Below are positions 43,127 through 50,184 of a stretch of DNA of 64,000 nucleotides, in pieces; within the stretch, counting starts at the first letter, position 1; the number at the start of each line of letters is the position of its first letter. The stretch lies in contig NZ_CDME01000015.1 in assembly GCF_000826545.1 (NCBI RefSeq), positions 1 to 64,000 of the forward strand. Direction: 5' to 3'. Origin of the DNA: Kibdelosporangium sp. MJ126-NF4 (lineage in GTDB: Bacteria; Actinomycetota; Actinomycetes; Mycobacteriales; Pseudonocardiaceae). A program made the translations under genes and the position numbers. The notes below the pieces were generated by a model. That model worked only from the letters and a program-made list of their open reading frames with translations, made no database searches and had not been told where the DNA came from.

Positions 43127-43339
43127 TCAGCCGCAGCAACCCCCACCGCAGCACCCGCCACCGCCACCACCGGCCGGAGCGGAAACGGACACAGCACCGG
43201 CAAGCCCGGCCATGGTCAGCAGCTTCACGGTGTCCGAATGTCCGGAAGGACAACTGGCAGGAGCGCTCGACTCGCTCATCGGCCGGTTGACCTCGAACGT
43301 GTCGGAGCAGTCACGGCACTTGAACTCATAGGTCGGCAC
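43127..43339 (-). CDS. FmdB-type zinc-ribbon protein
   Basis: Small protein of 70 residues beginning MPTYEFKCRDCSDTFEVNRP, the FmdB zinc-ribbon signature with CxxC at Cys8 and Cys11. The second half of the ribbon is CPSGHSD, and the tail is very glycine/cysteine-rich (GGGGGGCCGGGCCG). The start is GTG 43339. FmdB proteins are regulatory or unknown; the Cys-rich tail could bind metal. Confidence 0.8.
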   Translation of the reverse strand: MPTYEFKCRDCSDTFEVNRPMSESSAPASCPSGHSDTVKLLTMAGLAGAVSVSAPAGGGGGGCCGGGCCG

Positions 43340-43348
43340 GCCTCGAAA

Positions 43349-43354
43349 TATAGT
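43349..43354 (+). promoter_or_regulatory. -10 box of the small zinc-finger gene
   Basis: TATAGT, close to consensus, ends 8 bases before GTG 43363 and no ribosome site is seen, consistent with a leaderless transcript. Confidence 0.45.
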
Positions 43355-43362
43355 TCTTGCCC

Positions 43363-43650
43363 GTGCCCCGACGGAACCGCATCAAGCGTGACGAGCCAAA
43401 GCTGACTGGTTCGGCGTCGTTGCAGCGCAGCGAGTCCGGACCGGACGGAGAGTGGTACGTCCGCAACGTGTCCGGAACGGCCACCACCAAGACATACCGC
43501 TGCCCCGGCTGTGACCACGAGATCCGACCAGGAACCCCGCACGTGGTCACCTGGCCCGCGGACGACTACGGCAGCGTCGAACAGCGCAGGCACTGGCACC
43601 GCGCCTGCTGGGAAGCCAGGTCGAGACGTAGGCCGACTAGGCGCGCCTGA
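43363..43650 (+). CDS. Small actinobacterial protein with zinc-finger-like motif
   Basis: Protein of 95 residues with a basic N-terminus (VPRRNRIKRDEPKL), a central beta strand region and CPGCDHEIRPGTPHVV followed by RRHWHRACWEAR. The CxxC and HxxxC pairs look like a treble-clef or HNH-type zinc site, but the catalytic HNH residues are not clear. Relatives are often called ATP/GTP-binding protein without evidence. Its last 14 bases overlap the end of the convergent cyclase gene. Confidence 0.65.
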   Translation: MPRRNRIKRDEPKLTGSASLQRSESGPDGEWYVRNVSGTATTKTYRCPGCDHEIRPGTPHVVTWPADDYGSVEQRRHWHRACWEARSRRRPTRRA

Positions 43651-44599
43651 GCACCGAAGGCTTGAGCCGGTTGAAACCGCGAACTGAAACCGGCCGCCGC
43701 CACCGGATCGTGTACGCCGGGTTGTCGCCCAGCGCCGAGGCCATCTCGCTGTCCATCAGCACCGCCCCGGGATGGCAGATCGATGTCAACCTGGCGGCGA
43801 TGTTCACCGTCGACCCGTACACATCGCCGTACCGGCTCAGCACCCGCCCATAAGCCAGACCGGACCGAAGCGACGGCAACAGAGGATCAGTCTCAGCCGA
43901 CTCGACCAGCGTCAACGCGATCTCGGCCGCTGCCTCTGGCTGGTCGGCGACGAACAGCACCTCGTCACCAAGCATCTTCACGACACGGCCGCGGTGTTCG
44001 GCGATCGCCTGAGCCACGGTCGTCTCGAACCGCTCCAGCACCGACGACAGCTCGGCCTCACTCGAACGGCGGGTCAAGTTCGTGTACCCGACCATGTCGG
44101 CGAACCCAACAGCCTGACTGCCCTCGTCGACGTCCTCCTCCGGCGCCATCAGCGCCCGGCCCGAGTACGCCGCCAACTGCCGCCGCCAGGTGTAGTTGTG
44201 CAGCCACTCCAGGTCGGGAACCAACTGGTCGACGAACCTGGCGAAGCCACGCTCGTCGGCGAGCAGCGACGGTTCGCGGGCGACCAGCTCGAGCAGGACG
44301 TTGATCTCCATCTCGGCGATCCGGGACACGTGCTGGCCGAGCACCCGTGCGATCGAGTTCTGCACGGACTCGTCGTACACGCCGAGGTCGGCGAGTGACT
44401 GGACCATCCGCAGCGCTTCGACGTCGTTCTCGGTGAACACGATCTCGTCGTCGCCGACGCTGGCGAAGCCGAGCGACTGCCACAGCGCCGTGGCGCGCTC
44501 CAGTGGCACGCCTGCCTTCTCCACGACCTCGAGCCGCGTGTACCTGCGGCGGCCGCCGAGCAGGACGCGTTCGATCCTGGACGGGAGGGACTCGCTCAC
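43637..44599 (-). CDS. Class III adenylate/guanylate cyclase
   Basis: Cytoplasmic protein of 320 residues. The N-terminal 160 residues are helical with a MerR-like start (RRYTRLEVVEKAGVPLERAT); the C-terminal cyclase domain has both metal aspartates (Asp168 in VGFADMVGYTNLT, Asp212 in KMLGDEVLFV) and GLAYGRVLSRYGDVYGSTVN. The Lys/Asp substrate-selecting residues cannot be judged here. GTG 44599 overlaps the universal-stress gene stop (GTGA), so both are translated together. Confidence 0.85.
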   Translation of the reverse strand: MSESLPSRIERVLLGGRRRYTRLEVVEKAGVPLERATALWQSLGFASVGDDEIVFTENDVEALRMVQSLADLGVYDESVQNSIARVLGQHVSRIAEMEINVLLELVAREPSLLADERGFARFVDQLVPDLEWLHNYTWRRQLAAYSGRALMAPEEDVDEGSQAVGFADMVGYTNLTRRSSEAELSSVLERFETTVAQAIAEHRGRVVKMLGDEVLFVADQPEAAAEIALTLVESAETDPLLPSLRSGLAYGRVLSRYGDVYGSTVNIAARLTSICHPGAVLMDSEMASALGDNPAYTIRWRRPVSVRGFNRLKPSVLRRA

Positions 44600-45048
44600 G
44601 TCGTGTGCACGATGAGCACGTCCACCCCGGACTTGCGGGCGACGTCGGACGGCACCGAGCCGAGGATCCGGCCCGCGAGCGTGTTCAGCCCGCGGTTGCC
44701 GACCACGAGCAGGTCCGCGGACCGCTCGTGGACCAGCTTGGTCAGTACCGGCACCGGCTCGCCGACCACGATCACGGTGTCGATCTTGGTCGCGCCGGCC
44801 TTGGTCGCGCGCTCGTGTGCGGTCCGGACGGTGTCCTCGGCTGGCGCCGAGCCGACGACCTGGTAGGCGACGTCGCTACCGAGCTTGTCCTGCGCACGCT
44901 CGACGTCACGTTGGTTCACAGGCTCGTACGCACACGCGATGACCAACGTCGCACCGGTCGACGCGGCCACGAAAGCGGCTTTGTCGACCGCGCGGTACGA
45001 CGAGTCCGAACCGTCCGTGCCGACCACAATGGTCTGGTAGGCAGCCAT
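44596..45048 (-). CDS. Universal stress protein (UspA family)
   Basis: Single-domain ATP-binding Usp of 150 residues. The fold is visible from YQTIVVGTDGSDSSYRAVDK to the G-2x-G-9x-G(S) ATP motif in GNRGLNTLAGRILGSVPSDV. ATG 45048 has GGAGG nearby. It is co-translated with an adenylate cyclase, linking stress signalling to cyclic nucleotide synthesis by context. A perfect GGGTAACTTACCC palindrome lies 27 bases upstream. Confidence 0.88.
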   Translation of the reverse strand: MAAYQTIVVGTDGSDSSYRAVDKAAFVAASTGATLVIACAYEPVNQRDVERAQDKLGSDVAYQVVGSAPAEDTVRTAHERATKAGATKIDTVIVVGEPVPVLTKLVHERSADLLVVGNRGLNTLAGRILGSVPSDVARKSGVDVLIVHTT

Positions 45049-45074
45049 GGGAGCCCTCCTCGGCGATCTACTCC

Positions 45075-45087
45075 GGGTAACTTACCC
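45075..45087. promoter_or_regulatory. 13-base palindrome upstream of usp
   Basis: GGGTAA and TTACCC flank a single C. It lies in the 216-bp divergent gap between the stress gene and the hydroxyacyl-CoA dehydrogenase gene. Another possible -10 box, TAGGGT, is near 45237 for the rightward gene. Confidence 0.4.
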
Positions 45088-45264
45088 TGGCGTAGCTCCG
45101 CGATGCACGCATCCCCAGCTCGACACCCGAAAATGTCAGAAACCCACAAAAATGGCGCGGCGACCTTTCTTTCTCGATACTGAGGCGTAGTTCACGGATT
45201 TTCACCCGATCCGAGGGGCATCGTGGTTACTCGACAGTAGGGTCCCGGCCTTGGAGGTTTTCCG

Positions 45265-47046
45265 GTGAGTCGCGAGTTCAGGCAAGTCGGCGTGATCGGT
45301 CTCGGCATTCAGGGCGCCGGGGTCGCGGAGGTGTTCGCACGTGCCGGGCTCGCGGTGGTGGGCGTCGAGGTCGACGAACGCGGCGTCGAGCACGGTCGCG
45401 GGCTGATCGAGAACTCGACCGAGCGTGCCGTCGCCGGTGGCAAGCTGACCGCCGACGAGCGCACCGAGCTGCTCGGCCGGATCAGCTACACCGCCGACCT
45501 CACCGACGTGTCCGACTGCGACATCGTGATCGAGGCCGTCACCGAGCAGCTCGAGCTGAAGGCGAAGCTGTTCGGCGAGCTCGACCGGATCACCCGGCCG
45601 GAGACCATCCTCGCCACCAACACCTCGTCGTTGTCGGTCACCCAGATCAGCGTCCACACCGGACGGCCGGAGCGTGTGGTCGGCACCCACTTCTTCAACC
45701 CGGCCCCGGTGCTCAAGCTGGTCGAGGTGATCCGCACGGTCGTCACCGAGCCGGACGTGATCACCGACGTCGTCGGCCTGGTCGAGCGGGTCGGCAACAC
45801 CGCGCTGGTGATCGGCGACCGCGCCGGTTTCCTGTCCAACTCGCTGCTGTTCAGCTACCTCAACCACGCGGTGCTGATGTACGAGCAGCGCTACGCCACG
45901 CGTGAGGACCTGGACGCGGCGATGCGCTACGGCTGTGGCTACCCGATGGGCCCGCTGGCGCTGCTCGACCTGATCGGGCTCGACATCGCCTCGGAGATCC
46001 TCGACACGATGTACAAGCAGTCCCGCGACCGGCTGCACGCCCCCGCGCCGCTGCTCAAGCAGATGATCACCGCCGGTCAACTCGGCCGCAAGACCGGCAA
46101 GGGGTTCTACACCTACGAGGAGCCGGGCTCGCCGGTCGTCGTCCAGGACGCGAAGACCCCGGCCAAGGCAGGCGAGGACGGCGTGAGCCCGCGTGACGTC
46201 GCGCGCGTGGGCGTGGTCGGCACCGGCACCATGGCCACCGGCATCGTCGAGGTGTTCGCCAAGAAGGGCTTCGACGTCGTGCTGCGCGCCCGCAGTGACG
46301 ACAAGGCCAACGCGGCCGTCGCGAAGGTCCGCAAGTCGTTGGACCGCGCGGTGTCCAAGGGACGGCTGTCCGAAGCGGACCGGGACGCAACGCTGGCCAG
46401 GATCGTGCCCGCGGTCGAGTTCGAGGAGCTCGCCGACTGCGACCTGGTGGTCGAGGCCGTCGCCGAGGAACTCGCGGTGAAGCGCGCGGTCTTCAGCGCG
46501 CTGGACGAGGTCTGCAAGCCGGGCGCGGTGCTGGCCACCACCACGTCCTCGCTGCCGGTGATCGAGTGCGCCGCGGCGACCGCACGCCCAGCCGACGTGG
46601 TCGGCCTGCACTTCTTCAACCCGGCGCAGGTGATGAAGCTCGTCGAGGTGGTCGACACGATCGCGACGAGCGCGGACGTGGTCGCGACCGCGCACGCCAT
46701 CTGCGAGAAGGTCGGCAAGCACCCGGTGCACTGCGGTGACCGTGCCGGGTTCATCGTCAACGCACTGCTGTTCCCGTACCTCAACGACGCCGTGAAGCTG
46801 GTCGAGGCGCACTACGCGCCCGCCGAGGACGTCGACGCGGCGATGAAGACCGCGTGCAGCCTGCCGATGGGCCCGTTCGAACTGCTCGACGTGGTGGGCC
46901 TGGACGTGTCACTGGCGATCCAGCGCACGCTGTACAACGAGTTCCGCGAGCCCGGCTTCGCCCCGGCGCCGCTGCTGGAGCACCTGGTGACGGCCGGACG
47001 GCTCGGCCGCAAGACCGGCAAGGGCTTCCGCGACTACACCAGCTAA
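45265..47046 (+). CDS. Duplicated 3-hydroxyacyl-CoA dehydrogenase
   Basis: Protein of 593 residues built from two complete 3-hydroxyacyl-CoA dehydrogenase units. Unit 1 (about 1-285) has VGVIGLGIQGAGVAEVF, NTSSLSVTQIS and VVGTHFFNPAPVLKLVEV. Unit 2 (about 310-593) has VGVVGTGTMATGIVEVF, TTSSLPVIECA and VVGLHFFNPAQVMKLVEV. Both contain the catalytic His and the GRKTGKGF C-terminal motif, so both could be active. It may oxidise 3-hydroxybutyryl-CoA or related acyl-CoA. GTG 45265 follows GGAGG. A perfect 21-bp hairpin ends the gene. Confidence 0.9.
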   Translation: MSREFRQVGVIGLGIQGAGVAEVFARAGLAVVGVEVDERGVEHGRGLIENSTERAVAGGKLTADERTELLGRISYTADLTDVSDCDIVIEAVTEQLELKAKLFGELDRITRPETILATNTSSLSVTQISVHTGRPERVVGTHFFNPAPVLKLVEVIRTVVTEPDVITDVVGLVERVGNTALVIGDRAGFLSNSLLFSYLNHAVLMYEQRYATREDLDAAMRYGCGYPMGPLALLDLIGLDIASEILDTMYKQSRDRLHAPAPLLKQMITAGQLGRKTGKGFYTYEEPGSPVVVQDAKTPAKAGEDGVSPRDVARVGVVGTGTMATGIVEVFAKKGFDVVLRARSDDKANAAVAKVRKSLDRAVSKGRLSEADRDATLARIVPAVEFEELADCDLVVEAVAEELAVKRAVFSALDEVCKPGAVLATTTSSLPVIECAAATARPADVVGLHFFNPAQVMKLVEVVDTIATSADVVATAHAICEKVGKHPVHCGDRAGFIVNALLFPYLNDAVKLVEAHYAPAEDVDAAMKTACSLPMGPFELLDVVGLDVSLAIQRTLYNEFREPGFAPAPLLEHLVTAGRLGRKTGKGFRDYTS

Positions 47047-47053
47047 AAAAACT

Positions 47054-47097
47054 TCGTGAGTGTTTTGGCCGGTTCTAACCGGCCAAAACACTCACGA
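47054..47097. repeat. Perfect 21-bp hairpin repeat/terminator
   Basis: Positions 47054-47074 and 47077-47097 are exact reverse complements with a 2-base loop, preceded by A6. It sits between convergent stops at 47046 and 47102. Its right arm is identical over 21 bases to 13524-13544, so it belongs to a dispersed family. Confidence 0.8.
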
Positions 47098-47101
47098 GGG
47101 T

Positions 47102-48265
47102 TTACCAGGTCACGGGGAGTTCGGGTGGGTTGAAGCTGACGCCGTCCTGTAGGCCTGGCAGGGATTCGAAGGGGACGGCGAGGCGGAGCGTCGGGAACTG
47201 GGTCGCCAGCGCCCGGAACGCGGCTGCCAGTTCCACTCGGGCGAGTTGCTGGCCGAGACACTGGTGGATGCCGTGTCCGAAGGCGACGTGGCCGCCCTTG
47301 CCCCGGTCGGCGACGATCGCGTCGGGGTCGTCGAACACCGCCGGGTCCCGGTTGGCCGCGTGCAACGAGAGCGTGACCGTCTCGCCCGCCTTGACCAGTT
47401 GCCCGTCCACAGTGACGTCCTCGAGCGCCGTTCGCACGGTGAACGGGACGATGGTCATGTACCGCAGCATTTCCTCGACCGCGTTCTCGGCGTCGTCCCG
47501 CATCGCCTCGACAAGACCCGGTGTGCGCGTCATCGCGAGCGCGCCGACGGTGATCATGTGCATCGTGGTGGCGAGCCCCGCTGACAGCAACACGCCCGCG
47601 ATCGTGCCCAGCTCGGTGTCGTCGAGGTCCGTCGTGGTCAGGCCGCTGAGCAGGTCGTCGGTCGGCGCGGCCCGCTTGGCGTGCACCAGCTTTCCGACGT
47701 ACTCGCCGAACTCGGCCGACGCGGTGGCCGTCTCGGCCGACGACGGGTCCACACTGGACACGAGGATCACCGCGTTGCGCGCGAACTGTTGCCTGTCCTC
47801 GTACGGCACGCCGAGCAGTTCGCAGATCGTCTGTGTCGGAACGGGTTGCGCGAAGGCCGAGACCAGGTCGACAGGCGGACCGTGGCGCCGCATGGCATCC
47901 AGGTTCTCCGCCACGATCTGCTCGACCCGGTCGGTGAGCTGACGCATCCTGCGGACGGTGAACTGTCCGGTGAGCAGACGGCGGTAACGCGTGTGCTCCG
48001 GAGCGTCGACACCGGTGAGATCCCCCGGCGGCGCGGACGGCAGGGTGTCCCCGTCCACCAGCATGCCCGTCGGCAGGCTCATCAGTTCATACCGTGCGCT
48101 GAACCGGGAATCGGCCAGCACGGCACGGACGGCGGCGCGGCTCGTGGCCAGCCAGCCTCCCTTCCCGTCGGCATAGTCCATCCGTGCCAACGGTTCCCCG
48201 CCGCGCAGTCCCTCAGGCGGGTCGAAGGGGCGGTCAATCGAGCGTTTCATCGGCAGTGGGGTCAT
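47102..48265 (-). CDS. Cytochrome P450 with altered I-helix
   Basis: Soluble bacterial P450 of 387 residues. The haem loop is VAFGHGIHQCLGQQLA with ligand Cys336, the ExxR motif is EEMLR, and DAPEHTRYRRLLTGQFTVRR resembles the CYP105/107 groups. The I-helix motif reads AGLATT (229-234): the acidic residue of the usual AGxDT/AGxET is alanine (Ala232), which is uncommon and could change oxygen activation. ATG 48265 is preferred over a longer open frame. It is divergent from an HTH regulator. No ferredoxin gene is adjacent. Confidence 0.85.
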   Translation of the reverse strand: MTPLPMKRSIDRPFDPPEGLRGGEPLARMDYADGKGGWLATSRAAVRAVLADSRFSARYELMSLPTGMLVDGDTLPSAPPGDLTGVDAPEHTRYRRLLTGQFTVRRMRQLTDRVEQIVAENLDAMRRHGPPVDLVSAFAQPVPTQTICELLGVPYEDRQQFARNAVILVSSVDPSSAETATASAEFGEYVGKLVHAKRAAPTDDLLSGLTTTDLDDTELGTIAGVLLSAGLATTMHMITVGALAMTRTPGLVEAMRDDAENAVEEMLRYMTIVPFTVRTALEDVTVDGQLVKAGETVTLSLHAANRDPAVFDDPDAIVADRGKGGHVAFGHGIHQCLGQQLARVELAAAFRALATQFPTLRLAVPFESLPGLQDGVSFNPPELPVTW

Positions 48266-48363
48266 CACGCGTTCCTCCCTGTTGCGTTCACCCCACGATA
48301 AATTGACAATAGGACCCGATGTTGCCGTGGAAACGTAATCCTTGCAATGGTTCTGAAACTGAA

Positions 48364-48378
48364 TGCAACGATGTTGCA
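48364..48378. promoter_or_regulatory. Palindrome in the P450/regulator gap
   Basis: TGCAAC-GAT-GTTGCA is a perfect 6+6 inverted repeat 16 bases upstream of the regulator start. A half-site, GATGTTGC, recurs at about 48318-48325. Both may bind the divergent regulator. Confidence 0.5.
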
Positions 48379-48394
48379 ATGAGAGGGAGAGGTC

Positions 48395-49087
48395 ATGCCC
48401 GGCGGAAGGCTGACGCGTGAGGAACGTGAACACATCGCCGCTCGCCTCGCCGAGGGCCTCGGGTACGCCGAGATAGCCCGGCAACTGGGACGCCCGACGT
48501 CGACCGTCAGCCGCGAGGTCGCCAGGAACATCGGCAGGAACGGCTACCGGCCCGCGCAGGCGCAACGCGTGACCCGGCAACGGGCCCGGCGCCCCAAGCA
48601 CACCAAGCCGCCGGGATCACCGGCCTCCCCCGAGATGCCAGCGGTGAGCGACGAACTGGTGGCGGTCATGACAGCTAAAGGCATGCCGCCCATGGCGGCG
48701 AGGGTCTGCGTGTGCCTGATCCTCAGCGACGACAGCAGTCTCACCGCCACCGATCTCGTGCGGGACCTGCGGGTCAGCCCGGCGTCGGTGTCCGCTGCGA
48801 TCGGCTACCTCGAGAACCAGGGCATGATCACCAGGCAACGGGAAGCGCGAGGACGGCGGGAGCGGTACGTCATCGGCGATGATGTCTGGTACCGCACGTG
48901 GATGTCCAGCGTGCAGTACCACGTCGCATGGGCCGACGCCGCACGAGCAGCCGCCGCCCGGCTCGAGGGCACGTCGGCGGGCGACCGGCTGGCCAAGATG
49001 GCCCTGTTCTTCGACCACATCGTGGATTACACGCGTGACGCGGGCGAGCGCTGGCTCGAACTGATCCGCGAGGACATGGCCGACTAG
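48395..49087 (+). CDS. HTH_38/MarR-fusion regulator
   Basis: Protein of 230 residues with two DNA-binding parts. Residues 5-50 are an HTH_38 unit like the N-terminus of IS30 transposases (TREEREHIAARLAEGLGYAE, then RPTSTVSREVARNIG). Residues about 85-150 are a winged MarR/GbsR domain (ATDLVRDLRVSPASVSAAIG, wing EARGRRERYVIG), followed by a helical dimer region. Start ATG 48395 has GAGAGG upstream. Divergent arrangement with the P450 suggests that it controls that gene. Confidence 0.75.
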   Translation: MPGGRLTREEREHIAARLAEGLGYAEIARQLGRPTSTVSREVARNIGRNGYRPAQAQRVTRQRARRPKHTKPPGSPASPEMPAVSDELVAVMTAKGMPPMAARVCVCLILSDDSSLTATDLVRDLRVSPASVSAAIGYLENQGMITRQREARGRRERYVIGDDVWYRTWMSSVQYHVAWADAARAAAARLEGTSAGDRLAKMALFFDHIVDYTRDAGERWLELIREDMAD

Positions 49088-49125
49088 GCCGTTATTTGGT
49101 TCGGATTCCTGCGTGCGATGTGTAC

Positions 49126-49160
49126 AGGGTTGCACCTTCCGTAGCGGCATGTGGTCCAGT
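49126..49160 (+). promoter_or_regulatory. MerR-type promoter/operator
   Basis: TTGCAC (49130-49135) and TCCAGT (49155-49160) are 19 bases apart, the long spacing of MerR-controlled promoters. The spacer holds an imperfect palindrome, CACCTTCCG-TAG-CGGCATGTG. It lies 40 bases upstream of the MerR gene. Confidence 0.35.
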
Positions 49161-49199
49161 GGACTTACGTCCCGATCCCTTGCGGAAAGGTCCCTGCTC

Positions 49200-50108
49200 A
49201 TGCGTTCGTCTTTCCTGCCACCCCGCCAGGTCAAGATCGGTGACGCGGCGGCCTTCGCCGGTACCACACCACGGGCCATTCGCCATTACCACGAGATCGG
49301 CCTGCTCCCCGAGCCTGAGCGGGGCGGCGACGACCGCCGCCGCTACGGGTACGAGGACATGATCCGCCTGCTGTGGATTCGCAGGATGGCCGACGCCGGG
49401 ATCGCCCTGGACGATATCCGTGACGCCTTCACCACCGGCATGGCCTCCGTCGGTGCGGACAGCGGCGACGGTATCGCGGGCATCCTCGAGCGGTTGGCGG
49501 AAACCCTCGCCGAGCAGGAGGCGGAATTGCGGCGGCAACGGACCGCCGTGCAGCGGATGCGCACCGAAGGCAGCCGGATGGGCCTGCTCTCCGACTTCGT
49601 CACCGAACGCCTCAAGAGGCTGCCCGAGAGCTCCCTGCGTCCGGCGGACCTGGACAGTCTGCTGGTCACCGAGCGGATCTTCGGTCCGCTCGGCGCGGCC
49701 CTCCAGGCCACCCGCTTCGTCGTCCTGGCCACGCACCCCACTCTGCGGGCGGAATCCGACCGCATCGACGACGCCGAGGAGGCACTCGATGACAGCGTCG
49801 CCGTCGATGATCCACGGGTGGCTCAAGTGGCCGTCGAGCGGCACGCGTTCGAAAGCGCCCTGCAGGCCGTCATCGAGGAGTCCGGCCTGGACAAGGACGA
49901 CGATGCCCTCTTCGACGCCTGGGACATCCTGCACCCCGCCGACGACGAGGCCGACCTCAACTCCGGCAGGCGGGAGACTGACGCCATGAGCGCGTTCGAA
50001 GCCGTCGGCAAGATGCCCTACGACTTCTCCCCAGCCCGCCTGCGCTGTATGGAACTGGCCGAAGAGCTGTCCGCCCAGGACTCACCCGCTACCCAGAACA
50101 CCGCCTAG
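49200..50108 (+). CDS. MerR-family transcriptional regulator
   Basis: Regulator of 302 residues. The MerR helix-turn-helix is VKIGDAAAFAGTTPRAIRHY with GLLPEPERGGDDRRRYG and the MIRLLWIRRMADAG wing/linker, followed by a coiled dimerisation helix (ETLAEQEAELRRQRTAVQRM). The C-terminal effector part is long (about 170 residues) and not recognised. ATG 49200 has GGAAAGG upstream. The gene stands alone before a solute symporter 76 bases downstream. Confidence 0.85.
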   Translation: MRSSFLPPRQVKIGDAAAFAGTTPRAIRHYHEIGLLPEPERGGDDRRRYGYEDMIRLLWIRRMADAGIALDDIRDAFTTGMASVGADSGDGIAGILERLAETLAEQEAELRRQRTAVQRMRTEGSRMGLLSDFVTERLKRLPESSLRPADLDSLLVTERIFGPLGAALQATRFVVLATHPTLRAESDRIDDAEEALDDSVAVDDPRVAQVAVERHAFESALQAVIEESGLDKDDDALFDAWDILHPADDEADLNSGRRETDAMSAFEAVGKMPYDFSPARLRCMELAEELSAQDSPATQNTA

Positions 50109-50184
50109 GCGACTTCCTGCCCGTTCGGTTCTCTTCGGCCGCGCTCGTCATGCGCACAACGCCAGTCGTGGTTATGTTGACGAA

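Noticed and set aside
45075..45087. Same operator family as the ccr/epimerase palindromes
   Set aside because: The arms are in the opposite order (GGGTAA then TTACCC, not TTACCC then GGGTAA), so it is a different site despite similar letters.
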